From Gnetum montanum (taxonomy: Eukaryota > Streptophyta > Gnetopsida > Gnetales > Gnetaceae), in assembly GCA_015680685.1 (NCBI GenBank), contig MNCI01011534.1, forward strand, positions 130,119 to 194,118: 64,000 bases of DNA. Direction: 5' to 3'. The translations under genes and the position numbers were made by a program. The notes beneath the pieces are model-generated. The model ran no database searches, had not been told where the DNA came from, and worked only from the letters and a program-made list of their open reading frames with translations. Below, in pieces: positions 37,360-48,039 of this stretch (position 1 is its first letter; every line of letters starts with the position of its first letter).

Positions 37360-38264
37360 ATTCAAAGAGTTGGTAGGCCCAGAGAATGTCATTTGGAACA
37401 AGAGTTAATGTCTTAACCATAAGAATTTACCAAAAAGAAAACAATGCATCAACCAAAATATATACACTAATGATACAACCGACAATGAGGTGAAGCATGG
37501 AAAGAAGGATGGAGAGAAGAGAATGGAATGGAATCCCAAGAACAAGGTGGTGTATAGCCCCTTGTGTGGTTTATGATTAGTGTGACTTAGAAAATCTCAA
37601 TCCAACACCGGCCTCAAACCAACCATATCCAGTGACTTCGCATCAATGCATTTGGTTAAACTATCCACTTGGGCAACAAGAATGCACTCTCCAAGAGCCA
37701 CCACTATTCCAATGAAACAAAGGAGAGAATGGGAAGTGAGAAGGGCCTTAGTTAGAGGGAACACTTTTGGTTCCATAACCAGTGCTTGTAACCCACATTT
37801 ATTCATCTAAGGGGTGTGCTTTGAATTCTCACTTGGTTTTTTTTTGTGTTTTGTTTTTTTATGCGTGAGAACCACATCATGCAAAGACTTCTTATTTTTA
37901 TTATCTCAGCTTCTGATAATTGGGTGACATCAAAACGACAAGAAAACTCAAGAAGAAACATTCAAGCACCCAAGAGAATGACCAACACAAAATCATCAAG
38001 TTCCCTTGAAGTCACACCCTTTTCAATCCTTGAGTCCTTTCTTAGTTTGAGAAATGCCCAGTCACCGATTCGTTTAAGTTCTTATTAAAAGGGGACTGTA
38101 CATTTCCAAGCCGAGAGAGACCATAGAAACTGGTGGATGGATGGATGAAGTGAACTCATTGCCTGCCATATCAAAAGAAACATACCTTAGTATCAACACT
38201 ATGACTTTAAGGTAAAAACCAAACATTAGCAATCAATATGAANATAAAAAAAAACACTACAAAA

Positions 38265-38400
38265 GTTAAAGAAAGTTGTAAAACAAAAATTAGAAAAGTT
38301 AAAGAAATTTGTAAAACAAAAATGTGTAAAAAAAAATGTTGTAAAACAAAAACGTGTAAAAAAAATGTTGTAAAACAAAAACATGTAAAACAAAAACTTA
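38265..38400. repeat. A-rich tandem repeat (TGTTGTAAAACAAAAACGTG unit)
   Basis: Four to five imperfect copies of a unit of about 28-30 bases, GTTGTAAAACAAAAACGTGT followed by a run of A. Similar A-rich repeats, less regular, stand at the matching place after gag in E6 (43950-44045) and E8 (57300-57390, opposite strand). Confidence 0.7.
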
Positions 38401-38548
38401 AAAGAACTGAGGACCCCATATGATTAGCATAGGTGGCCATCTCCCCCATGACTGAGTTGTAAGGGAGAGATCTGAAATAATGAGCATTTTTTTGAATTTC
38501 GTAGAAGTGCCAAACTTCTCCCAACTAATGTTCTTAGGTTGAGGGGTG

Positions 38549-39248
38549 NNNNNNNNNNNNNNNNNNNNNNNNNNNNNNNNNNNNNNNNNNNNNNNNNNNN
38601 NNNNNNNNNNNNNNNNNNNNNNNNNNNNNNNNNNNNNNNNNNNNNNNNNNNNNNNNNNNNNNNNNNNNNNNNNNNNNNNNNNNNNNNNNNNNNNNNNNNN
38701 NNNNNNNNNNNNNNNNNNNNNNNNNNNNNNNNNNNNNNNNNNNNNNNNNNNNNNNNNNNNNNNNNNNNNNNNNNNNNNNNNNNNNNNNNNNNNNNNNNNN
38801 NNNNNNNNNNNNNNNNNNNNNNNNNNNNNNNNNNNNNNNNNNNNNNNNNNNNNNNNNNNNNNNNNNNNNNNNNNNNNNNNNNNNNNNNNNNNNNNNNNNN
38901 NNNNNNNNNNNNNNNNNNNNNNNNNNNNNNNNNNNNNNNNNNNNNNNNNNNNNNNNNNNNNNNNNNNNNNNNNNNNNNNNNNNNNNNNNNNNNNNNNNNN
39001 NNNNNNNNNNNNNNNNNNNNNNNNNNNNNNNNNNNNNNNNNNNNNNNNNNNNNNNNNNNNNNNNNNNNNNNNNNNNNNNNNNNNNNNNNNNNNNNNNNNN
39101 NNNNNNNNNNNNNNNNNNNNNNNNNNNNNNNNNNNNNNNNNNNNNNNNNNNNNNNNNNNNNNNNNNNNNNNNNNNNNNNNNNNNNNNNNNNNNNNNNNNN
39201 NNNNNNNNNNNNNNNNNNNNNNNNNNNNNNNNNNNNNNNNNNNNNNNN
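38549..39248. other. Assembly gap of 700 N
   Basis: All N. The protease frame of E7 enters it from the right. The round length suggests an estimated size, so missing pol sequence cannot be excluded. Single N also at 38243 and 42474. Confidence 0.95.
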
Positions 39249-39598
39249 ATGTCCTCCACCAATCCCAAGGGAATGGTGATGGACTAGTCTGCCAGTTCTA
39301 GTTGAATGTTGCTCTTCTTAAGTTAGGGCAGGTTCCAGGTGTGATACATCTCTCGTGAAATTAAGTTGACTCCAGAACTTGAGTCAAGAAGAGCCCTATG
39401 TGGTTTATTTTCGACGATCTGCAAATAGATTAAGAGACTCCCAGGGTCAGTTAGTTTCCTAGGAAGGTGGCCCACCTTGATCCAGTCAATTACGGTATGC
39501 GTTAACATAACCATATGCTTTATGCTCTGTTGGATTGAAGGGTGCTCCGAAGTGTTAGATGGTCATGGAGGAGTGTACGTGGCCCCAACTGTTGTTGT
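39249..39598 (-). pseudogene. E7 protease start
   Basis: Frame 39323-39514 reads IDWIKVGHLPRKLTDPGSLL and then RALLDSSSGVNLISREMY, the retroviral-type D-S-G motif with Gly changed to Ser. After a stop it continues NIQLELAD and SITIPLGLVED, typical of Athila-like protease, up to the gap. It is in the -1 frame relative to the end of gag. Comparison with E6 gag suggests a single-base indel near 39630, not programmed frameshifting. Confidence 0.75.
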
Positions 39599-42024
39599 TG
39601 CAAGAGTTTTTCTGGGATTTTCATTTTGAAGTAAGGTCTTCTCTTTTTACAGTTGTCAGAACCATCAGCAGGTTGGATATTTACAGCTCTCGCTGCGTGC
39701 TGTTGCTGCAGTTGAGGAGGAAGTTCCCCTTGCATTGTTGGAGCAAGAGGTGTTACGGGAACTACTACTGGTGGAAGAGGTGCAGATGGATTTGGAGGAT
39801 GGGATGAGTGTGAGATGTCTCCTGGAGGAGAAGGAGTCCTTCGAAAGTACTCCTGAACTTGGTAGTGACAGTTGGGGGTTACGTGACCCATAGAGTCACT
39901 TGGAGAAATCGGCTGCTGCACATAATAACCATAAGGATTGGGCTGCCAGTAAGGGTACTGTTGTGTTGGCAGTGGCATCCCCCATGACTGTGGGTATTGC
40001 CACTGCTGATGCTATCCGATAGGCTATGGTGGAGTTCCACTTGGATAATACGTTAAGGGTCAGTGGAACTACCTTGGGTTACCTTGTGGATAAGGTAACC
40101 TATGGGGTGTTTGCCATTGGTTGAGTCTTGGATTAAGCGCATACACCCCAGAATCCTGTAGATGTGAAATGATGGGGCAACATCCCTTAGGATGGTCATA
40201 ATGGCAAATCTCACATCCACCATCATCGTTTGAATCCAAATCCACAACCACATCAGAGTTAGTGATTTTTTCCTTACCCTTGTTATGTGCAGGGCCTAAA
40301 TCTCTCCACTTTTTCTTACCTTTGTCACTACTTTGTTCTACGTTAGACTCTTCTATAATTTTCAAGATTGTTTCAATTCTTGAGTCTAAGGAATCCCACA
40401 TTTGGTCTACTTTGGCTGATACCTCGGTTGTTAATTTTTGGATCGGCAAAGTTTTCCAATTCACCAACTCTTCGATTGGTGACTCATCCTCTTCATCACA
40501 AAATTTCACTCCCTTCTTTCGAAGAGAGGGATTGCGGTTGTACTCTTCCGCACTTTCCCTTTTTCGCAGCTCACCTTCTTCATTTGCTACTTGCTCCAAC
40601 AAGCTACATACTTCATGGGCTCTAAGTTGTGAGAGTCTCCCTTGGGCATACGTTCCAAGGGTTCTTCTAGTTTCATTCCTTAGCCCATCCACAATGTGGC
40701 GAAGTTGATCCTGCTGAGCATACCCATGGCCTGGGCAATGATGTAATAATGTGTAGTAGTGGGCCATGGCAGCATCCAAGGATTCATGTGTACCTTGCTT
40801 CTAGCCTTGGATCTTCTTACGCAAATTGGACACTCTGGAGTACATCTGATACTTTTCATTGAATAGTTCTAGCATCGTACTCCACCTCCTGATGGTCTCC
40901 GGTTCTAAGGACTAGTACCAGCTCTCTACTTCTTTAGTGAGTGTCCTTGGGAACAACTTAAGCTTTTGCCACTCATTCTCTATATTCTGCAAGGCACAGG
41001 CATCATGGAATGCCTGTAAATGATTTTGCAGATCAGCATTGTATCCCCCTTCAAATCATGGGATGTTGTTCATGTCTAATCGCTTGATCTGTCTATCTTT
41101 TAAATGCCTTGTGGGAATCTTAACTGCCTCCATTATGTCAAGCATACTTCAGGTTGCAAGTAGGGGCTCGTCATGATCGTCTCTGTCATGATGTCTATGA
41201 TATCTTCGTGGTTCCCTACTCTCCTTATGTCCTTGCCCTTGTCCTTTCTCTCGACTTTCCCGTCAAGGTCTTTCATCCTTTTTACTTCTATCCTCACCTT
41301 TATGTTCATGGTGGCTGCACCTAGATGTGGAAGGAGAGGGTGAGTGATGTGAATAAGGGGAAGAAGAAGGGGAACCATCGCCATGATGATGTTTCTTGCC
41401 TTCTCTTTGGCTACTACAGTCCCGATCGTGGTGACGATCTAAGTGCCCATCCTTAGCCTGAGTGGTTGTTCCCTCTGTGAACAGTTGTTGTTCATGAGCA
41501 TCAGAACCAATGTTATGTATCGTTGATCTTAGGTTCTGATACCCAACCTTCTCATCATCATTAGGAGGGGGAACATCGTTTGCTAATGAACTTGTGATAA
41601 GGGGTTCCTCATCTCCTATTTCGCTAAGGATGTGCAGGACCTTGCCCTTCAGTAGTGCATGTTGGCTCTCTTGCCTTAAGTCTCTCATACATTGGGCATC
41701 TGTGGGATAATAATACCTCATGTCAAAGTCTTCCGCAACATATTCAGCATATAGCTCGGTCATGCCTATTTGTGCCAAGGCACAGAAAAGCATGTGAGAG
41801 ATTGATCGATCTGGGAGTAACACAATGTTACCTTGAAAATCTCTCCACCATAGTTGTTCATCCTAATGGAGAACAAAAGTAAAATTAGGAATATACTCAT
41901 CGAGATGAGTATATGTCATCTTATATTGTTTAGAACTTGGCTGATTGTGGTTATGTTCTTTATGTTGCCGACTGTATCGTGTGTGGTCCTTAGGTGGTGA
42001 GTTGCTCTTATGAGAAGAAGGCAT
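39520..42024 (-). pseudogene. E7 gag, nearly intact frame
   Basis: ATG at 42024 (MPSSHKSNSPPKDHTRY); all long open stretches (41823-41263, 40779-40069, 39978-39520) are in one frame with only a few stops. N-terminal part has an acidic YCTP-like segment (YAEYVAEDFDMRYYYPTDAQ) and a His/Ser-rich spacer. The capsid block near 40770-41130 contains ADLQNHLQAFHDACALQNIE and NEWQKLKLFPRTL. Then DQLRHIVDGLRNETRRTLG, a knuckle CEICHYDHPKGCCP (CX2CX3HX4C, the Athila spacing), and a Pro/Gln-rich tail. Best preserved gag in the window. Confidence 0.88.
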
Positions 42025-42149
42025 TTTGATTGGTGTGCTGATTTCACAGTTATATAAATTTTTTTCTATTGATTAACCCGAAGGTTCGTTAAGGCTCACA
42101 ACGATGTGAGTGATATCCCTTATGTTCTATTCAACACACAAACACTTAG

Positions 42150-42168
42150 TCCCTAGCAACGATGCCAA
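42150..42168 (-). other. E7 primer binding site, tRNA-Asp type
   Basis: Minus strand TTGGCATCGTTGCTAGGGA directly after the LTR, close to TTGGCGCCGTTGCCGGGGA. Confidence 0.8.
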
Positions 42169-43226
42169 TGATGAGTGGTGAGGTACCCCTACACTCAACC
42201 ATACGAAACAAGCGTAGCATGCACGATCCAGTCGAACTCCGCAGACTAAATGCCTAAACGCCCCATGGAACACTTGGGGTTAATCATTCGTTGTCTTCCC
42301 AGACTTACTTGTTGTTGTCACGATGTATGGTTAAGTAAGTTTGAGGTATATGATTTTTATAGCTTTTCTGGTTTTTCTCCTATGCTAAAGGGTGAAGGGT
42401 TGAGAAACCATCTAACTCTAACTAAGTGCCTAAGTCTAAATTAACTAGCATCAGCATCTGTTCCCACTTACCGNTGCCTAAGTCTAAATTAACTAGCATC
42501 AGCATCCGTTCCCACTTACCGTACACACCCTAAACTATGCAACTGTGGCTACCAAACGCTAATCGTTACTAGGATCACCACATGTAATGCACGTGCTCGA
42601 AGTGGTCATACTGAGGCACTTATCTAGCCTAAACATGATGAGCAGTTGATTCCTTGACTAGCCATACACACCCGTAGATGCTTGTAATCAAGTCGTACTC
42701 ATCCCGTATTCCCTGAGTTGATGGTGAGAGAGACTAATCGCGATGAGTAGCCGATTCCTTGGTTAGCCGTACACATTCGCTAATGCTCGTAACCAAGTCG
42801 TACTCATGCCGTGCTAATGCATGTAATAAATAACAGGCAAGAAATAACAGGTAATAAACCTATTCCATGTACTGCAAGGTTTATCCACAAAGCTCGTCTT
42901 TATTTCCATACACAACTTGCGTTCAAGTACAAAGCTGCTCGAATAAAGAGCCGTTCACTTGGGGACTCCTACTGTGGGCACATGGAAAATATTCTATCTT
43001 TGGAGTGATCAAACTGCCAGAGTTTCCCTACATCTAGCCTAGGATGAGAAATGAGGGGAGTGCCACCTCTTATTTATAGATTTGGCGGTGCATCGCGATA
43101 TCACATACGCGATATCACAGGGGACGACACGATATCACGTACGCAATATCACATGGGATGTGATATCGCGACGGCCGCGATATCACATACGTGATATCGC
43201 AGTACATGCGATATTGTGTCTCATCA
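42169..43226 (-). repeat. E7 5' LTR (right) with expanded GATATC array
   Basis: At 43088-43216 six exact GATATC and two one-base variants (AATATC, GATATT) with CG-rich flanks, next to CTATAAATA on the minus strand (43071-43079). The left LTR has four. The LTR also contains a 47-bp duplication with N between copies at 42427-42521. Confidence 0.9.
42427..42521. repeat. 47-bp tandem duplication separated by one N
   Basis: TGCCTAAGTCTAAATTAACT... occurs at 42427-42473 and again at 42475-42521 with a single difference, joined by N at 42474. The left LTR has one copy. Probably an artefact of gap closure. Confidence 0.75.
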
Positions 43227-44067
43227 GAAAGGATTGTAGAGATTGGGACATGAGGTAACTGACCTAGGGCATAGTGAATCCTGCGTGTAAAGCATGATTA
43301 ATGTGTCATTAACCTATCGTTCCAAGATCAGGACCAAGTCCATTCCTCTAATCAGTGACACCGCATTGTTTCATTCCATGATGAGTGACTATGAGAGTAC
43401 CAGAACAACAAGGTGTACCATCACTTGGCATTTTATTCAAGGCAGGAGTGATTTTTGTTTTGTGGCACTTTTCATTTCGTTTTCTTTTTCTTTTCTTTTT
43501 TTCGATTGCTAAATGTAGAGAAGCTGCCAACCTTCAGGTATGGATGCATGTCTTTCCAGTGGGACCCCCTAGAACAACATTGGATTTTTGAGTGCCTTTT
43601 GATTACTCTTACTCCCATTTTGCATTAGATCTACAAGGATCTTAGTACAACCATGTTGCATGATAACTCTCATAGACATCACCAAAGAAAATCCATAAAT
43701 CCCATTGATGTCAGACCCTAATCATACCCTCTTAGTTCATCCTTCTTCATTCTGGGTACAATGAATACAAAATTAATTTTAATTTTTTAAGAATGTCAAG
43801 AATATCACTGTACCCTCGAACAAAACCTATTATTTGTAGAATGGATGAGCGGGTGTAATGGGCTCATGGTCCACATAATTGATCACTTGCGTCTTGATAA
43901 CATAGAACACACCTCAATGAATGATCCACATGAGTGTTTTATTCATAGATGAGATTACTTACAAAAATACAAAAAGATAAAACAAGAAATTTGCAAAATG
44001 AAAAATTGGAAAACAAAAAGTTATAAAATTAAAGAAAATAAAAAGTGGTTATTAATCCTGCTTGTTA
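43227..44067 (-). other. E6 non-coding block after gag
   Basis: No gene. Matches 57280-58060 of E8 in patches, including TCTACAAGGATC and CACTTGGCATTTT words, and holds the A-rich repeat after gag. Conserved non-coding sequence in two elements suggests a cis function or simple shared ancestry. Confidence 0.55.
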
Positions 44068-46058
44068 CTAGAATGGGGGATATCCCCCATAAGTAAACGG
44101 TTGACCAGGGAAAGGATTAATAAATGGAAGATGAGGATCCTTGCATGTTGGAAGTATTAAAACTTGGCCATACTTACCCCATTTGGGTTCACACACTTGA
44201 TTATAGTAAGCATAGTAGGGAAATTTATAAGATGTGGCTTCCTAGTAAGGGATTGACCCACTATGATATTTGTGACTGTAAGATGGTATGCAAAGATCGG
44301 GATGTTTCCTTCCATGCCTATGTTCATTGGGCCGTATGATTATTGGAGTGTTAGTTGGTGGCCCTGATGGAGTTACATGAGGTGATGTGTTCAAAGAGAA
44401 GGATGCACCACAGTGTTGGAATTATGCTAAGTTGGAGGATGCAATGGCCTTGGAATTGTGTTGTCCCTTCCTAGGGTCATTTCTAAAGAAGGGACGCCTT
44501 CGATGTTGTTGAGGTCTCTCACTGCTATTGGAAATAGTAGCACAAGTAACATTTATGGGTTGTTGCTGTGGTGTAGACACCTTAGGAACAACTAGTGGCA
44601 ATGTAGAAGGAGGGAAAGGATGAGAATGTTGAAATTGAGGAGAAGTGTAAGGTATCCAAGGTGGTGGTTGTGTTGGAGAGGATATGGGTTGATAGTATTG
44701 AGGAGAATGATAATGCGGTGAGATAGGGTATGTTGACCTAGCTGGAGAAACAAGGTATTGGACTAGATAAGCGTTTGGGTTCGAATGATATGAAGGGTGT
44801 CTCTAGTTTAGGGATGGCTTCCTCCACGACTGGGATTGTTTCCACTGTGATTAAACACAGTATCTCTGTATGAACTCTGGGTGTAATGTGTTTCCCCAAT
44901 GCTCATATAAATGTAACAAGATCGGGCATTGGCCCTTGGGGTGGTCATACAGGAAAATGTTCCATTCATATGTATTATTGGTAGTTGAGCTCTTATTTTC
45001 CTTATCCCATCTTTCCGATTGTCTACTGATACTTTGTCCTGCTTCTTGGGTTGTCAAAACTCTATCTCCAATGATATCGATAAATTCTCCACACTTTTTA
45101 TGTGTCCATTCCAACATCTTATTGATCTTTGCCTCAACTTCCTCTAATGATTGTTGTACTAACAAAGATGGTTCTTTGGCCTTGTGATAGGTTGATCTCT
45201 CCTTTTTATGATCATGGACCTTTGTTAAGTTAAGATTTTGGCCATGTTGATGTTTTCCGACACGCTCCCATCCAGCCATTTCTCCTTCTTCTTTTACTAC
45301 CTACTTAATAAGCTCTTGGAATTGATGTGTTCATAGTTTCTATAGTTGACCTTGGGCATACATCCCTAGGGTCTCTCTTGTTTCATCATGAATCCCATCA
45401 ATGATATGATACATTAGCCTTTCCTCGGAGAACTCATGGCCTGGACAGTTGTTTAACAGTGCATAATATCTTTCTAAGGCCATGTCCAAGGGTTCATGTT
45501 GTGCATGTTTCCACTCTTGGATTTGTTTCCTCAAGGCCAACACTCTTGCATAGGTTTGATATCTTTCATTAAAGGCTTCTATCATTGTTGGCCAACATCG
45601 TATTGAATTTGGTTTTAACGATCTATACCATATACTTTTGCTTGACCAACGAGTGTCATAGGGAAGAGCTTGAGTTTTTGCCAACTATTATTAATGTTTT
45701 TCTATGCACAGGCATCATAGAAGGCTTGTAAATGTTGATGTGAATCTAATTCATAGCCTCCTGATAAATTAGGGAAGTTTTTTAAATCGAGCCTGGGTAG
45801 ATGGCTCTCTTTACGATGCCTACGGGAGATTCGAACAACCTCTTGTATTTGCATTAGGCTTGTAGTGGCCAGAGGGGGTTCATCGTCATCGGGTAAGTTA
45901 TGCTTTCGTGCATTGGGATGACATTGCTTTCATTTATATTTATAAGAAACCCCCACGTTAGGTTGCATACTCCAACCTTCATTGTCATATAGTTCGTTGG
46001 TTCTCTAATGAACTTCCTCACTAGATGTGGCATTATTATAATATTGTAGGAGAGGCAT
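44068..46058 (-). pseudogene. E6 gag remnant
   Basis: ATG at 46058 (MPLLQYYNNATSSEEVH). Capsid block LPRLDLKNFPNLSGGYELDS, LQAFYDACA, then YARVLALRKQIQEWKHAQHE and LMYHIIDGIHDETRETLGMY (45340-45684). The knuckle region reads NIFLYDHPKGQCPI with first Cys residues lost; E8 keeps them. A Pro-rich tail ends YGGYPPF at 44068. Homologous to E8 gag throughout and to E7 gag in the capsid. No protease follows. Confidence 0.85.
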
Positions 46059-46180
46059 GATTGTGAAACTATGTGTGAATTTGTATGTGACTTTCTATAA
46101 TTATTTCTTCTTAAAAGTTATATCATTAATTCCTATATAGTGACCTTGTATGATATAACTAATCTAGATAACTAGCACCA

Positions 46181-46199
46181 TCCCCGACAACGACGCCAA
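46181..46199 (-). other. E6 primer binding site, tRNA-Asp type
   Basis: Minus strand TTGGCGTCGTTGTCGGGGA directly after the LTR; differs from TTGGCGCCGTTGCCGGGGA at two positions, both C-to-T. It sets the orientation of E6. Confidence 0.88.
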
Positions 46200-46994
46200 T
46201 GATGAGTGGTGAGGTACCCCTACACTCAACCATACAAATATGAGCGTTTCACGCACGATCCAGTTGAACTCCACAGACGGACTAGTTTTGGCATCTAGAT
46301 AGTTAGCCTTAGGTTTCAGTTCACTATCTTCCCACCTGGACTAGTGTTAACTTTGTCACGTATGGTTTAGTCCAGAGTGAGGTGTATGATGTGTTCTATA
46401 CTAATGCTATTCCTGAAGACAATGGAAGGTAATATTAACTAAGCTAAGAGAGAAGGGTGAAAGAGAATCTAATCTAGCCAAAGTGCGATGAGCATCCATT
46501 CCTTAATCATCTATACAAATCTTGGACCTTGTGCATGACTACCACTTGGATTACCAAGCGTAGATCCTAGGTACGCTACTGGGTTGCCAAGCAGTCACAC
46601 TTAAATGCTCGTGATCAAGTTGTACTCATTCCAGGTTTAACAGGAGTTTAGGGTGAGAATATACCAACTAAGAAAGTAGTAAATAACAATTAATTAAATG
46701 ATTAAGCTAAGTAAATGCTACAATGATGAAGTAATTTGAACCTTTATTGTTGGTCATGTATGTGTCCAAGTACGTCACACTCGAATAAGGATGTCGTACA
46801 ATTACAATCACCACACTGCAGGCATACAGTAGGAGGAAAAGGATTGAGAGAAAAATGAAAACTAAAATCAAAATTAACTCTAAAACTAACTAAAGACTGC
46901 CTATCAAAACTGTCTACCTCTTATTTAGAGATGAGGAGACAGGTTGCAATATCGCGTACGCGATATCATGGCTGGGTTAAATGGCGACTCATCA
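46200..46994 (-). repeat. E6 5' LTR (right)
   Basis: Pairs with 30972-31767. Near its promoter: one GATATC in GTACGCGATATC and one AATATC (46948-46967). The TATA counterpart is mutated to CTCTAAATA. Followed by the AATAG target duplication. Confidence 0.9.
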
Positions 46995-47300
46995 AATAGG
47001 TTAGGTACTAAACATATTACTCTAATTAGCTTCAGATCCCAAGATAAAATGTAGGATTATCATTCAAGTAGATATTCCTAATTCCTATAGCTTATTACTA
47101 AGTCAAAGTTGGAGTCGTAATTTCTTTTGATATATAGCAACAAATTATTCACACATGTGGTTGCCTTGGAAGGGAGAACCAAATCATATTTATATATATA
47201 GTGTTCCATTGATGATAAAGAATGTGAATTTAGATGAGAGGATTGAATCCAAGGAAGTTAAATTAGCGGTTAGGTTAATTCAAGAAATACAAATCATGCA
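46995..47300 (+). pseudogene. E5 protease, second part
   Basis: After E6 the E5 frame resumes, with IQVDIPNSYSLLLSQSWSRN near 47070-47130 and YIATNYSHMWLPWKGEPNHI following. This is the C-terminal part of the protease and linker. Target duplication AATAG marks the junction. Confidence 0.7.
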
Positions 47301-47319
47301 TTCTAAAGATCAAACAGGA

Positions 47320-47560
47320 CGGTTTTGGTAGTTATGCTTTGATGGAGCTTGTAATTCTAAAGGATCAAGAGTGCGAATCATTTTGATTAGTTCAAAGAAT
47401 CATGTTGAATCAAGAGCTATATAGTTACTATTCACTTGTACTAATAATAGAGTCAAATATCAAGCTCTATGTAGAGGATTAAAAATGTCACATGATAAAG
47501 GAATTCAGAAAATAGAAGTTAAGGGAGATTCAAAACTTGTATGTGGCTAGGTTAGAAGGA
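47320..47560 (+). pseudogene. E5 extra RNase H (archaeal-type, aRH) before RT
   Basis: Reads LCFDGACNSKGSRVRIILIS, then FTCTNNRVKYQALCRGLKM and KIEVKGDSKLV: the D-G-A, N-N-x-x-E-Y and G-D-S blocks of archaeal/plant-type RNase H. The Glu of the E-Y block is Lys here, and two TAG stops break the frame. A separate gypsy RNase H follows RT, so E5 has two. Tat-group elements are known for such a second RNase H; here it lies between protease and RT. Confidence 0.82.
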
Positions 47561-48039
47561 AATGTAATGTGAAAAGCTCCTTCCCACAAAATTTAATGGG
47601 AAAATGTAATGGGAAATGGTGGTGAAATTACTTAAATTTTTTATAGAATTTAAGATTGAAAATATTAAAAGAAAAATGAATTAGAAGGTTGAGGAACTTG
47701 TAGTAGTAGCTTTAACTCTAGACATGTCAAAGATATTTGGATGCCAAAAAATAGTAATTGAATTAGAATAAGAATTGATGATCCTTGATAATAAGGATGA
47801 TTATCAAATAACTAGATTCCTCAAGAACATGGGAGAACTCACAAGTAAGATTCATGAAAAAGATGATTTAAGGCCAAAAGGAAGTAGAATACCTCAAAAG
47901 GTGCTACAATTGGAAGAAAAATTTAGATAAAAATTAGTTAAAGAATCAGATGTTCAAAGTCCTAAGGATCAAGCTTATAAAATGATAGATTTAAGATGTT
48001 AAGACATTCCAAGATATCTTAATATTGGGATAAAACTTT
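47561..48039 (+). other. E5 linker between extra RNase H and RT
   Basis: Decayed coding sequence in broken frames (fragments such as DDYQITRFLKNMGELTSKIH). No motif recognised. Confidence 0.45.

Larger units (their letters stand above)
36548..38548 (-). other. E7 3' internal region, non-coding
   Basis: No convincing gene. Begins with the polypurine-like site next to the LTR. Aligns with 62640-64000 of E9 along its first 1.3 kb. A frame at 36686-36919 has a counterpart at 62787-63011, but stops and composition do not support a protein. Holds the stem-forming block and an A-rich tandem array. Confidence 0.6.
35599..43226 (-). mobile_element. E7: Athila-like element with gag and protease, inserted in E6
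   Basis: LTRs at 35599-36547 and 42169-43226, termini TGATGAG/TCTCATCA, flanks GAAGG and GAAAG as a near 5-bp duplication. Minus-strand order: LTR, tRNA-Asp primer site, gag, protease start, a 700-N gap, non-coding region, polypurine site, LTR. The LTRs agree at about 94 of 100 positions in the first 210 bases by eye, so E7 is younger than E6, in keeping with nesting. No RT or integrase is seen, but the gap may hide sequence. Confidence 0.88.
30972..46994 (-). mobile_element. E6: non-autonomous Athila-like element with gag and ORF2, no pol
   Basis: Bounded by LTRs of about 795 bp with termini TGATGAG and CTCATCA, and flanked by a perfect 5-bp duplication AATAG (30967-30971 and 46995-46999). 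On the minus strand the order is LTR, tRNA-Asp primer site, gag (46058-44068), non-coding block, ORF2 (34714-31949), purine site, LTR. No protease, RT or integrase is visible. E7 is inserted in the non-coding block at 35599-43226. Without E7 it is about 8.4 kb. The two LTRs agree at roughly nine in ten positions in the first 250 bases. Confidence 0.9.

Noticed and set aside
38207-38524. Repetitive CFTCFCFTTFFLH-like protein
   Set aside because: Product of the A-rich tandem repeat read on the minus strand.
38534-39301. Three long open frames across the N block
   Set aside because: They consist of undetermined residues and only reflect absence of stops in N.
39590-39640. Programmed -1 frameshift between gag and protease in E7
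   Set aside because: No clean slippery heptamer, and E6 gag matches the -1 frame just upstream, so a one-base indel is simpler.
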